From contig JAFVTF010000011.1 in NCBI GenBank assembly GCA_017503375.1, positions 1-64,000 of the forward strand: DNA of 64,000 bases, in the 5' to 3' direction. The stretch's first letter is position 1. Each line of letters opens with the position of its first letter. This DNA comes from Lentisphaeria bacterium. GTDB lineage: Bacteria; Verrucomicrobiota; Lentisphaeria; Victivallales; UBA1829. The notes beneath the pieces are model-generated. The model was not told the origin of the DNA and did no database searches. It was given only the letters and a program-made list of their open reading frames with translations. This document shows, piece by piece, positions 8,604-17,090 of the stretch. A program made the translations under genes and the position numbers.

Positions 8604-8623
8604 AAAATGTAAGGAGCAGAAAA

Positions 8624-9649
8624 ATGGAACAGAAAAAAGTATTGGTTTTCGGTGCAACCGGGGCAATGGGACAGTACCTCGTTCCGAAACTTGCGGAACG
8701 GGGATATCTTGTTGATGCCGTCTCTCTGGATGAATGTCCGTTCCGGCATGCAAATGTTAATGTAATTACCGGAAATTCAAAGGATTATTCATTCCGGACG
8801 GAATTGCTGAAGAACAATTATGATGCCATTGTGGATTTCATGATCTATACGACCAAAGAATTGGTATTGTATCTTCCGGAGATCATAAATGCAACCGGAC
8901 ATTATATTTATCTTTCCACATACCGGATTTATGACGGCTGCGAAGTCCCGGTGAAAGAAACATCTCCGCGCCTTTTGGACAATTCCGGTGATGTTCTGCT
9001 GCGGAATTCTGATGACTACTGCATTTACAAAGCACGCGGTGAAGATATCGTCCGCAGTTACGCAAAGAAAAACTGGACCATTATCCGTCCGGCAATCACC
9101 TATTCTTTGAAACGGTATCAGCTTGTGACTTTGGAAGCCTTTGCAACGGTATGCCGTGCAAAGCTGGGAAAAACGGTTGTATTGCCTGAAAGTGCCAGAA
9201 ATATTCAGGGAACTATGAGCTGGGCAGGGGATGTGGCAGAGATGATTGCCAGACTGCTTTTCAATGAAAAAGCGTTTGGAGAGACCTTTACCGTTGCAAC
9301 TGCTGAGCATCACACCTGGGGGGAAATTGCAGAATATTATCAGGATATCTGCGGTCTGAAAGCATTATGGGTGGATCAGGAAGATTTTCTCAATATCGTT
9401 GCAGAAGATTATAAACGGTTCCCGTATGCCAATCGTTGGCAGCTGATCTATGACCGCCTTTTCAATCGGGTCATGGATAATTCCAAAGTACTTTCTGTAA
9501 CTGGTATGAGACAGGAAAATCTGATGAAGCTTTATGATGGTTTGAAATATGAAGTCAGCCGCTGTCCGGATGATTTTGTGCAAACCGTGAAAGATTATCC
9601 GATGAATCTCAGAATGGATCAGTATCTGAAAGAAAAGGGGATGGCTTAA
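8624..9649 (+). CDS. NAD-dependent epimerase/dehydratase (extended SDR)
   Basis: 341 aa. Rossmann nucleotide-binding motif GATGAMGQY at residues 8-16, an extended SDR layout with Y/S/K region (YLSTYRIYDG, DDYCIYKARGED), and a C-terminal substrate domain (TWGEIAEYYQDICGL). Expected to oxidise, reduce or epimerise a nucleotide- or free-sugar substrate. ATG 8624 is chosen because AAGGAG lies 8 nt upstream and the Rossmann motif starts directly after. The next gene starts on the last base of its TAA stop. Exact reaction unknown. Confidence 0.85.
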   Translation: MEQKKVLVFGATGAMGQYLVPKLAERGYLVDAVSLDECPFRHANVNVITGNSKDYSFRTELLKNNYDAIVDFMIYTTKELVLYLPEIINATGHYIYLSTYRIYDGCEVPVKETSPRLLDNSGDVLLRNSDDYCIYKARGEDIVRSYAKKNWTIIRPAITYSLKRYQLVTLEAFATVCRAKLGKTVVLPESARNIQGTMSWAGDVAEMIARLLFNEKAFGETFTVATAEHHTWGEIAEYYQDICGLKALWVDQEDFLNIVAEDYKRFPYANRWQLIYDRLFNRVMDNSKVLSVTGMRQENLMKLYDGLKYEVSRCPDDFVQTVKDYPMNLRMDQYLKEKGMA

Positions 9650-10674
9650 TGAAGAAGATTAAAATTGCTCAGGTCGGCGTGACTCATGAACATGCTCCCG
9701 GAAAGATTGTATCATTGAAAAAACTGCCGGATATTTATGAAATTGCCGGATATGTCAATGATTTGTCATTCAACGAATTGCCGCAGCATTACAGAGATTT
9801 TTCACCGCAATGTTATGAAGGTCTCAAAGAATTGACACTGGATGAAGTGCTGAATGATCCTGAAATTCAGGCTGTTACGGTGGAAGTGCCAAATAATGAA
9901 CTTGTTTCCATGGCAATAAAATTTGCAGAACGCGGAATTGCCATGCACATGGATAAACCTGCCGGATTGGAGCTCGGACGTTACCGGGAACTTCTGGATA
10001 TCTGCAAAGCAAAAAAAGTTCCGTTTCAGATGGGGTTTATGTTCCGTGGAAATCCGGCGTTTCAGTTCTGTATCAAAGCGATCCGGGAAAAACTGATCGG
10101 AGATGTAATTACCATTGAAGCGGATATGAATCATGGTTACGGCGGAGAAGCGTATCAGGAATATATCAGCCAGTTTTCCGGCGGACTCATGTACAATCTC
10201 GGATGTCATCTGATCGACTTTATTGTTGCGGCAATGGGGCGTCCGGAGAACGTGACAGGGTTCCTGAAATCTGCTCCCGGAGATCCGTCTCATATCAAAA
10301 ACAACTGTATGGCAGTTCTGGAATACCCCAATGCGTACGCAGTTGTCAGTTCCTGCAGCCGCCAGTACAATACATCCGGAGTGAGGACGATCCACATCGT
10401 CGGAACGCATGGTTCCATCATTTTCAGTCCGATTGAAGCATTCGCTCCGAACTGTGTTGAGATGAATATTCATGTTGTGAAAAATTCTCCGGGACTTCCG
10501 GCGGGAATTCATACACTGAAATTTCCTCTTCAGCATGACCGTTATACGGAACAGCTGATTGAGTTGGCTCAGATCATTCGCGGAGAACGGGAATCTTCTT
10601 ATTCCCTTGAACATGATTATCTGGTTCATGAAACAACCCTGGCGGCAGCTGGATATATTGATTGGAAAAAATGA
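9649..10674 (+). CDS. Gfo/Idh/MocA-family oxidoreductase
   Basis: 341 aa. N-terminal NAD(P)-binding half with the family motif HMDKPAG (catalytic-type Lys in a KP motif) and a C-terminal alpha/beta substrate domain (GGLMYNLGCHLIDFIVAAMGRPENV, with His in the LGCHLID position). Members oxidise sugars, inositols or their derivatives at a hydroxyl group. It starts in a TAATG junction with the SDR and ends in an ATGA junction with the MBL gene, so these three are translationally coupled. Part of a sugar or cyclitol catabolic operon. Confidence 0.9.
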   Translation: MKKIKIAQVGVTHEHAPGKIVSLKKLPDIYEIAGYVNDLSFNELPQHYRDFSPQCYEGLKELTLDEVLNDPEIQAVTVEVPNNELVSMAIKFAERGIAMHMDKPAGLELGRYRELLDICKAKKVPFQMGFMFRGNPAFQFCIKAIREKLIGDVITIEADMNHGYGGEAYQEYISQFSGGLMYNLGCHLIDFIVAAMGRPENVTGFLKSAPGDPSHIKNNCMAVLEYPNAYAVVSSCSRQYNTSGVRTIHIVGTHGSIIFSPIEAFAPNCVEMNIHVVKNSPGLPAGIHTLKFPLQHDRYTEQLIELAQIIRGERESSYSLEHDYLVHETTLAAAGYIDWKK

Positions 10675-11378
10675 AACTTCATCTGTTCAGCAGCGGTTCG
10701 ATTCTAGCCTGGAAACACCTTCTGGTACGCGGTGCACCGGAAGGTATCAGAATCACTGTGCCTGTTCCGTTCTATCTCATTGAACATAATGGCGAATTTG
10801 TTCTGTTTGATACCGGACAGCAGGTTCCGGATAAAGAATTCCCGGCAGATGCCCCATTCATTCCGCAGGTTTCTCCGGAAGACAGGGCTGTTGTTCAGCT
10901 GAAAAAATACGGAATTGAACCGGGAATGATCAAATATATTGTTCTTTCCCATCATCATTCCGATCATTCGCAGGGATTGCCGGATTTTCCCGGAGTTCCC
11001 TGTATCGTCCGGAAAGAAGAATTGAAATATCCGTATATGAGAGCGTTGAAAGAACAGGAATCCGACCGGGAATGGATTCATCCGGAAGAACTGTTCGATC
11101 TGTTCGGGGATGATGTTGCCGACTGCATTCCCACACCCGGACATACGCTCGGACACCAATCGCTGCGGCTGGTAACAGATGATTGCCGCATTGTCCTGTT
11201 GACGGCGGATGCGGCTTATACAGACGCCGCTTTGGAGCAATTTCCTCCGGAAAAGGAAAAAGATCTTCCCTATTGGCGTACCATCGGAATGTTCCGCAAG
11301 TTCCGGAACGATGGCGCACAAATCATAACCGGGCATGATCCGGATTCATGGAAAGAATTACAGAAACAATATAACTGA
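10671..11378 (+). CDS. MBL-fold metallohydrolase
   Basis: 235 aa metallo-beta-lactamase-fold protein with the metal motif SHHHSDHSQG, a later CIPTPGHTLGHQS histidine, an Asp in LLTADAAYTD and a final GHDPDSW. The layout resembles the lactonase-like subgroup (N-acyl-homoserine lactonase and relatives), so in this operon opening of a sugar- or cyclitol-derived lactone is plausible; this is inference. ATG 10671 overlaps the preceding TGA (ATGA) and is preferred over an ATG three codons earlier. Confidence 0.85.
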   Translation: MKLHLFSSGSILAWKHLLVRGAPEGIRITVPVPFYLIEHNGEFVLFDTGQQVPDKEFPADAPFIPQVSPEDRAVVQLKKYGIEPGMIKYIVLSHHHSDHSQGLPDFPGVPCIVRKEELKYPYMRALKEQESDREWIHPEELFDLFGDDVADCIPTPGHTLGHQSLRLVTDDCRIVLLTADAAYTDAALEQFPPEKEKDLPYWRTIGMFRKFRNDGAQIITGHDPDSWKELQKQYN

Positions 11379-11390
11379 GGAGAAAATATC

Positions 11391-12350
11391 ATGTACGCAA
11401 TGACACTTGACGAACATTTGAATTTTGACTGGAAACAGGTTCCTGATCCTGTCCGTAAGGAAGGGGAAGTCCTGATAAAAGTCCATGCCGCAGCGGTCAA
11501 CCGTGCAGATTTGATGCAGAAAGACGGCTGCTATGCCTCTCCTCCGGATTGGCCCCAGTGGTGTGGTCTGGAAGTTTCCGGAGAAGTCCTTGAGGCTCCG
11601 GAAAACTGTCATGTGAAAGCCGGGGATAAAGTTTGTGCCTTGCTTGGCGGCGGCGGTTATTCCGAGCTCGTAACTGCACCTGCCGGAATGGTGATTCCGA
11701 TTCCGGATGGACTTTCCATGATTGAAGCTGCGACCCTGCCGGAAGTCTGGTCAACGGTTTATCTGAATCTTCAGCTTGAGGCGGGCGGTTTGAATCCGGG
11801 CGATGTGTTTTATATGCAGGCTGGAGCCAGCGGAGTTGGGCTTGCCGCAATCCAGTTTGCCAAGATGAAGGGCGCAAAAGTTATTACAACCATTGATTCC
11901 CCGGAAAAAGCGGAATTTGTCAAAAAACTCGGTGCCGATTTTGTTCTGGATTACAGAAGTGAAGATGTCCGTCCTGTGATCGCAGCAAATCCACCTACGG
12001 TTGCGCTTGACTGCATCGGTGGAAAAATCATGGGCGAAAATTTCAAAAATATGGTGTTCGGCGGACGCTGGATCATGATTGCAACTATGGCTGGCGGAAT
12101 GACTGAAATCGATCTGGAAACCGTCTGGCGGAAACGGATCCGTCTGATCGGAAGTACGCTCCGCAGCAGAACATCTGACGAAAAAACAGCGATTCTCCGT
12201 GCGCTGCAGAAAGAACTCTGGCCCGCATTTTCCGCAAGAAAACTCATTACAAATATTCATGCCGTTTTTCCGATTCAGGAAGTTGAGGCGGCTCATGGGG
12301 TTCTTCGCCGTGCGGAAAATATCGGAAAAGTCGTTTTGACCTTTGTATAA
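11391..12350 (+). CDS. Quinone-oxidoreductase-like MDR protein
   Basis: 319 aa zinc-free MDR enzyme: N-terminal AAAVNRADLMQKDGCY, CGLEVSGEV, then the nucleotide motif YMQAGASGVGLAAIQFAK and a VALDCIGGKIMGENFKNMVFGGRW segment. The NRAD motif and length match the NADPH:quinone oxidoreductase (PIG3/QOR) subgroup. It probably reduces an alpha,beta-unsaturated carbonyl or quinone. It sits 12 nt after the MBL gene with a GAGGAG ribosome site and 15 nt before the dehydroquinase-like gene. A dehydration product from that enzyme could be its substrate, which is speculative. Confidence 0.85.
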   Translation: MYAMTLDEHLNFDWKQVPDPVRKEGEVLIKVHAAAVNRADLMQKDGCYASPPDWPQWCGLEVSGEVLEAPENCHVKAGDKVCALLGGGGYSELVTAPAGMVIPIPDGLSMIEAATLPEVWSTVYLNLQLEAGGLNPGDVFYMQAGASGVGLAAIQFAKMKGAKVITTIDSPEKAEFVKKLGADFVLDYRSEDVRPVIAANPPTVALDCIGGKIMGENFKNMVFGGRWIMIATMAGGMTEIDLETVWRKRIRLIGSTLRSRTSDEKTAILRALQKELWPAFSARKLITNIHAVFPIQEVEAAHGVLRRAENIGKVVLTFV

Positions 12351-12365
12351 CAAACAGGTGATTTC

Positions 12366-13154
12366 ATGAGAAAATCCTTTTTCAACCGTCAGAATACCGC
12401 TGTTACTGCTCTGTTTTCAGGATCGAGCATAGCAGAACTTGTTTCCAAGATCCGGAAAGCCGCAGCGGAAGGGGCGGATGGAATCGCAATTGAACTCCAT
12501 GAACTACCGCCGGAACTCCGTACAGTGGATTGTTTCAGAAGAATCATGGGGGAGGCTTATCTCCCGTTCATGTTCATCTGTTATCGCGGATGCAAGTGGT
12601 ATGGAACTGATGATGAAGCCCGGCAGGAGTATCTTCTCCGGGCGGCAGAGGCAGGTGCTGAAGTCATTGATGTCATGGGTGATTTGTATTGTCAGACACC
12701 CGGTGAATTAACAGAAGATCCTGCTGCTGTTGCCAAACAGAAACGTTTGATTGATGAGATCCGTCAACGCGGTGCAAAGGTGTTGATTTCATCTCACATG
12801 CACACCTTGCCGCCGATGTCTGCCAATGAGATCAAGCGGGTTTTGAAAATTCAGGCGGAACGGGGTGCGGATATTTGCAAAATCGTGACGAATGGCTCAA
12901 CAAAAGAAGCTTTTCTTGAAGCGATCAAAGCGGATATTGAACTTGGAACTGAATTTGAAAAGCCGTTTATTCATTTGACAAACGGCCCATTCAGCAAGCT
13001 GCATCGGTTCATGGGAACAAAACTCGGATTGGCAATGACCTTCGGCGTTCCGGATTATGATTCATCTTCCTACAATCAGCCTCTGATTCGCTCTTTCAAG
13101 ACCGTTCGGGATACGATACCGTGGGATTTGGGGGATGTCATCCCGGAAAAATAA
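12366..13154 (+). CDS. Type I 3-dehydroquinate dehydratase-like enzyme
   Basis: 262 aa (beta/alpha)8 protein of the type I dehydroquinase (AroD) family. Candidate catalytic residues are visible: His144 in SSHMH and Schiff-base Lys172 in DICKIVT, close to the His143/Lys170 pair known in Salmonella AroD. The C-terminal loop SSYNQPL replaces the usual GQxS-type substrate loop. It is the last gene of a catabolic operon, away from other shikimate genes, so it may act on a related cyclic or sugar-acid substrate. A role in normal aromatic synthesis cannot be excluded. Confidence 0.75.
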   Translation: MRKSFFNRQNTAVTALFSGSSIAELVSKIRKAAAEGADGIAIELHELPPELRTVDCFRRIMGEAYLPFMFICYRGCKWYGTDDEARQEYLLRAAEAGAEVIDVMGDLYCQTPGELTEDPAAVAKQKRLIDEIRQRGAKVLISSHMHTLPPMSANEIKRVLKIQAERGADICKIVTNGSTKEAFLEAIKADIELGTEFEKPFIHLTNGPFSKLHRFMGTKLGLAMTFGVPDYDSSSYNQPLIRSFKTVRDTIPWDLGDVIPEK

Positions 13155-13163
13155 TTTTTTCAT

Positions 13164-13191
13164 TTGATTTCTGCAAATCCTGATTTATATT
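13164..13191 (+). promoter_or_regulatory. Candidate promoter of the SUMF1-domain gene
   Basis: TTGATT (13164-13169), 16 nt, then TATATT (13186-13191), 35 nt before ATG 13226. The leader contains AGGTG ahead of the start. Confidence 0.5.
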
Positions 13192-13225
13192 ACTGTCAAT
13201 ATAAACTCAGAAAGCAGGTGACAAA

Positions 13226-14113
13226 ATGGGAAATAATACAGGAGATGGTTCCCCGGAGAAAAACATGAAAGCGGCGGCTGTGAATTGGATGAAACACAAT
13301 CCGGTTCAGACAGCAATTGCCGGAATTGCCGCATTGATCGTTATATTTTGTATCATTCTGATGGTAAGCAAAGGCAAAAAAACGGAACTGCCTGCTCCGG
13401 AGGTTGCACCATCGAAACCGGAACAGACTGACATTCCGGAGTTACCTTCTGTTGCTGAGACCGCCGGAACAGAGAATACTTTGCCGGACGTACATGTCGT
13501 TTACCTCGCTGAAGGCGTTCATTTGAAGCTCATCAAGATCAATGCCAATTCAGAGGTGTCCATTGCTGATGAGTATTATATCGGTGTTTTTGAGGTGACC
13601 CAGAGTCAGTACAAGACTGTTATGAATGAGAATCCTTCCGTATTTCAGGGAAAGAATCTCCCGGTGGAGAATGTTTCCTGGGATATGGTTATGATGTTCT
13701 GTGATAAATTGACTGCCGGCGGTCATGCGCTTGCCGGATGGAAATTCACTCTGCCATCATCGGAACAATGGGAATTTGCTTGCAGGGCGGGAACCAAAAC
13801 ACAGTTCTCCTGCGGTGATACTCTGAATGTGAAAGATGCTAATTTCAGTAAAACCCGGTTCCGGAAAACTGTAATTGTGGGAAGTTTTCCTGCCAATGCA
13901 TTCGGGCTGTATGATATGCATGGAAATGTATGGGAATGGTGTTCAAATGCTGTTCCTGCAAAGAAGGGAACCTCCGGAAAAATGCGGGAAGTCCGCGGCG
14001 GTTCCTGGTGGCATGGCGAAAGCTTCTGCCGTTCTTCCACGCGCGGAAGAGCCAACCAGTTGAAAGGTGACAGTACAATCGGATTCCGTATTGCAATGGT
14101 AAAAGCCGACTGA
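13226..14113 (+). CDS. Membrane-anchored SUMF1/FGE-like domain protein
   Basis: 295 aa. A single membrane helix at about residues 30-48 (AIAGIAALIVIFCIILMV), a Pro/Glu-rich linker, then a SUMF1-type domain at about 90-292 (YYIGVFEVTQSQYKTVM, LPSSEQWEFACRAG, NAFGLYDMHGNVWEWCSN, VRGGSWW, GFRIAM). In true formylglycine-generating enzymes two cysteines follow the GGS motif; here GGSWWHGESFCRSS keeps only the second. It may therefore be a non-catalytic binding or scaffold version. The domain would face the periplasm. It has its own promoter and is followed by another promoter at 14174. Confidence 0.85.
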   Translation: MGNNTGDGSPEKNMKAAAVNWMKHNPVQTAIAGIAALIVIFCIILMVSKGKKTELPAPEVAPSKPEQTDIPELPSVAETAGTENTLPDVHVVYLAEGVHLKLIKINANSEVSIADEYYIGVFEVTQSQYKTVMNENPSVFQGKNLPVENVSWDMVMMFCDKLTAGGHALAGWKFTLPSSEQWEFACRAGTKTQFSCGDTLNVKDANFSKTRFRKTVIVGSFPANAFGLYDMHGNVWEWCSNAVPAKKGTSGKMREVRGGSWWHGESFCRSSTRGRANQLKGDSTIGFRIAMVKAD

Positions 14114-14173
14114 AAAACTCGGATTCCCAACCCGTTTTACGGCATTTTGCAACAGCCCCTTCCAACGTTTCCC

Positions 14174-14202
14174 TTGACAAATTACCTTTCTTATGCTATC
14201 TT
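14174..14202 (+). promoter_or_regulatory. Promoter of the large lipoprotein gene
   Basis: TTGACA (14174-14179), 17 nt, then TATCTT (14197-14202). A perfect -35, about 35 nt before ATG 14238. Confidence 0.65.
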
Positions 14203-14237
14203 ACACTGTGAAATGTTTTTCAGGAGGTATATTTGTT

Positions 14238-16475
14238 ATGAAGAAAACATCATTATTTCTGTTGATTATCGGTTCCGTTTTATTAAGCGGCTGCGTTTCC
14301 TCCCAGCGTATGGCAAGAATGTCCGGCGGCGTATTCGATGAATATTCCGCACCGCCATCTTACCGTTTGCGTTCCAAAAAATTCCAGAAAAAAACACCTC
14401 ATGCAGATTCCATCAACCGGGCGAACACTCAGAAAGTTTCCGGATTGAATGATACCCTGATCAATATCTGGCCTTTCTTTTTCCGGAACAATGCCTACTG
14501 GTCCGTCCTGTGGCCCTTTATTGACTGTGATGATTACGGTTTTGCAATCCGTCCGTTTTATGTGCAGGATGGAGATGAATATTCCGTGCTGTTCCCCCTG
14601 GCCGCATGGAATCCGGAAAACAAAGATGGCTGGGTGGCAAACTTCGTATGGAACGATAATGGATTCGGATTTGTACCGTTCAGCTGGCAGAATACGAAAA
14701 AAGATCACGGATGGTTTTATTACACTCCGTTCTTTATTCACGAATACGATAAACGTCCCCTTGAATTCGGATACCGGAAAAACAGATTTTACCGTCAGGA
14801 TCATTACACGGAATTCATGCTGGCTTACTGGTCAAAGAATCGCCGGGTCATGACTGGTGATTCTTCCTGGCTTTTCAATTATTGGAATTTTAATGATGGA
14901 GACCATCTTGCAAAACTTGCTTATTATTTTGCAAAACTCGGGAAACCTGTTCCGAAAGAAATGTCTGAACTGGAAAAAATTCAGAAAGATGTCTTCCGGA
15001 CCCTTCCGGTGAATACCGGTTACAGTTATGGATTTTTCCCATTGTTTCATTACTCCAAACAACCGGATGGAAATGTAAATTGTCAGATATTGCTGGTGAA
15101 CGGTTACAAGAAAAAGAAAAATCATTTTTCCTGGTCAATTCTTGCAGCATTGGCAAGTTATAAAGATAATGAACTTGATCCGAAATATACCTGGAAATCT
15201 GCTGAGAAGGAATTTTTCTCGTTTCCTTTGTTCACCAAGCTCACGACAAAAAAAGAATATGAAAACGTTGGAGCAGTAAAAACATTAAGGGAAATTAACA
15301 ATTTGTTAACCTCTCAGTCATACAATCAGAGTCTTCCCCGGATCAAAGAATTGATCAAAGAGCTTGATCCGAAACTGGAATTACCTGCAACCGTTGTGAA
15401 TAACGCAACCTTGAGGCTTTTCCTTGATGATTGGAAAAAAGGAAAAACATTCCCGGTCAAAGAATCTTATTCCGGCGGAAATCCGCTGATCTTTCTTTAT
15501 GACATCAATGGAAAAAACAGATCGTATATTTATTCAGCTCTGCTGACAAGATATAAAACTACTGGCTCTTCCGCAGAATTTGGCTGTATTCCGCTTCTTA
15601 CTTTTGCGAGAAAAACTCCGGATAACAGCTATTTGAGAATCGTTCCGCCTCTGGTTTATATGGATTCTTTCAGCCGGGACAGAGATGTTCATACAAAAAG
15701 GATTCATAGTTCCGATACCAAAATGGCAAAAAAATGGGATGTTGTGGAAGAAATGGATATGTATGCCGCACTGGGATTGTTCTATCGCGGAAAGATTGCG
15801 TTCCACGTTGCAAAACAAGGATACAACGGCGGCGATCTGGAATACCTGCGGAAAAATCTGCTGAATATCCAGTATGAAAAGAATGGTATCAAAAATTCCT
15901 GGGAAGAGCATGCCGCAGAGAAAAAACGCATTGCAGCATGGAAGACCAAAAATAAAATCGAATATTACGAGAAATGTATCAAAGAAGAAAAATCCAAAAT
16001 TGCAGCAGAAAAAATCCGGAAACGGGAACAGGAGGTCGCTGCAAAGTGGTCTCTAATGAAATCCACTGCTGCAAAGATCAAGTTTAATATCTCAGAAGCC
16101 GATGTCGCAAATTCAAAAGCTTCTGTTGATGCCGTGAACCGTCTGCTGAAAGATTACACGGAACTCCGCTGGAAAGAAGATATCGGAAACGGATTTTTCT
16201 TCCGGAAAGAAAAATTCTACAATGGCGATTACAACTGGCGTCTGTTAGGGTTCATTGCCGGCGGAGAAAAAGTCGGTTCAAAAGAGAATACAAATGTGCT
16301 GCACCTGCTGTACCGTTACCGTCAGGATGGAAAACGTTCTGAAACATTGTTTTTCCCCTTTGTCTCCATAGTGAAAGATGGGGAAGACAGTAAATTTTCC
16401 TTCCTGTGGCGCGTGTTCCAGCTGAAAAAAGAAAAAGGAAAAACCGGCGGATATTTCCTGTTTATACCTTTTTGA
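14238..16475 (+). CDS. Large Trp/Phe-rich lipoprotein, unknown function
   Basis: 745 aa with a clear lipoprotein signal: MKKTSLFLLIIGSVLLSGC, Cys19 as lipid site. The mature part is rich in repeated aromatic strands (INIWPFFFRNNAYWSVLWPFIDCDDYG, FGFVPFSW, YYTPFFIHEYD, SYGFFPLFHYS, FLWRVF), suggesting a large beta-rich domain, with a lysine/glutamate-rich helical segment near residues 555-620 (KNKIEYYEKCIKEEKSKIAAEKIRKREQEV) that may form a coiled coil. ATG 14238 has AGGAGGT upstream and starts the signal peptide; an in-frame ATG 15 codons earlier is less likely. The C-terminus (GGYFLFIPF) is unusually hydrophobic. I do not recognise the family. Confidence 0.8.
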   Translation: MKKTSLFLLIIGSVLLSGCVSSQRMARMSGGVFDEYSAPPSYRLRSKKFQKKTPHADSINRANTQKVSGLNDTLINIWPFFFRNNAYWSVLWPFIDCDDYGFAIRPFYVQDGDEYSVLFPLAAWNPENKDGWVANFVWNDNGFGFVPFSWQNTKKDHGWFYYTPFFIHEYDKRPLEFGYRKNRFYRQDHYTEFMLAYWSKNRRVMTGDSSWLFNYWNFNDGDHLAKLAYYFAKLGKPVPKEMSELEKIQKDVFRTLPVNTGYSYGFFPLFHYSKQPDGNVNCQILLVNGYKKKKNHFSWSILAALASYKDNELDPKYTWKSAEKEFFSFPLFTKLTTKKEYENVGAVKTLREINNLLTSQSYNQSLPRIKELIKELDPKLELPATVVNNATLRLFLDDWKKGKTFPVKESYSGGNPLIFLYDINGKNRSYIYSALLTRYKTTGSSAEFGCIPLLTFARKTPDNSYLRIVPPLVYMDSFSRDRDVHTKRIHSSDTKMAKKWDVVEEMDMYAALGLFYRGKIAFHVAKQGYNGGDLEYLRKNLLNIQYEKNGIKNSWEEHAAEKKRIAAWKTKNKIEYYEKCIKEEKSKIAAEKIRKREQEVAAKWSLMKSTAAKIKFNISEADVANSKASVDAVNRLLKDYTELRWKEDIGNGFFFRKEKFYNGDYNWRLLGFIAGGEKVGSKENTNVLHLLYRYRQDGKRSETLFFPFVSIVKDGEDSKFSFLWRVFQLKKEKGKTGGYFLFIPF

Positions 16476-16482
16476 TTTTGTG

Positions 16483-16550
16483 GGGGAACCACGGAAAACA
16501 CGGAAATGCACGGAAAGTTTTACCCGGAAAAACTTGGCAGTTTTTCCGGG
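16483..16550. repeat. Left inverted-repeat arm with stem-loop
   Basis: Contains three CACGGAA motifs and a perfect 11-bp stem-loop at 16523-16550 with loop TTGGCA. It starts 7 nt after the lipoprotein stop. Confidence 0.85.
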
Positions 16551-16580
16551 AGAAGATTAGAAAATTTTGACAGAATTTTA

Positions 16581-16955
16581 TCAGAGAGCTAAACGTTTGA
16601 TTTCAACCCCTGGAAAATGTCCAAAATTTACCAGAAAACCTACTTTGATTCCTGTGATTTTCAAATAATTCAATAACTGAGCTTCATGTTCTTTTGCTAA
16701 TTTGCTGACAGCTTTGATTTCAATAATGATTTTATCATAACAGATGAAATCAGGTTTATATGTTTGTTTCAGGGGAATTGCTTTGTAATATAATTTTAAT
16801 TCACATTGTTCTTGAAAAGGCATTTTTCTTAATTCAAATTCTTTTGCCAATGCTTCCTGATAAACAGATTCTAAAAATCCATTTCCCATATTTTTATAGA
16901 CTTCAAAAAATGCCCCTTGAATAGCGTATGATTCTTTTTCATAAATCAAATTCAT
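16581..16955 (-). CDS. GxxExxY protein, PD-(D/E)xK nuclease-like fold
   Basis: 124 aa. The family signature GFLESVY is at residues 26-32. A PD-(D/E)xK-type active site follows: Pro68-Asp69, then Glu79-Ile-Lys81 (PDFICYDKIIIEIKA), and the conserved end HEAQLLNYLKITG..VGFLVNFG. Such proteins are often multicopy in PVC and environmental bacterial genomes and have no established function. Base composition is clearly richer in A+T than the neighbouring genes, a sign of transfer. ATG 16955 is the only sensible start, though its ribosome site is weak. The gene is alone inside long inverted repeats. Confidence 0.85.
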   Translation of the reverse strand: MNLIYEKESYAIQGAFFEVYKNMGNGFLESVYQEALAKEFELRKMPFQEQCELKLYYKAIPLKQTYKPDFICYDKIIIEIKAVSKLAKEHEAQLLNYLKITGIKVGFLVNFGHFPGVEIKRLAL

Positions 16956-16985
16956 AATAAATTTCCGTTATTTTTTTTATAATCC

Positions 16986-17054
16986 CCCGGAAAAACAGCC
17001 AAGTTTTTCCGGGTAAAATATTCCGTGTCCCTTCTGTGAATTCCGTGGTTCCCC
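16986..17054. repeat. Right inverted-repeat arm with stem-loop
   Basis: Inverted counterpart of 16483-16550. It has an 11-bp stem-loop at 16986-17013 with loop AGCCAA, followed by TTCCGTG motifs and ending CCGTGGTTCCCC. Confidence 0.85.
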
Positions 17055-17090
17055 AAAAAATAAACTTCTGCGGTTCACGAAAAGAAAGGA

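Larger units (their letters stand above)
16483..17054. mobile_element. Candidate mobile unit: GxxExxY gene in long inverted repeats
   Basis: About 570 bp between two convergent genes. Outer arms 16483-16522 and 17014-17054 are imperfect inverted repeats (about 80% match) built of CACGGAA/TTCCGTG motifs and starting GGGGAACCACGGAA. Inner arms 16523-16550 and 16986-17013 are 28-nt stem-loops (CCCGGAAAAAC stems) that are themselves inverted copies. The single gene inside is a GxxExxY protein with AT-rich codon use. I see no unambiguous target duplication and no transposase. Confidence 0.65.
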
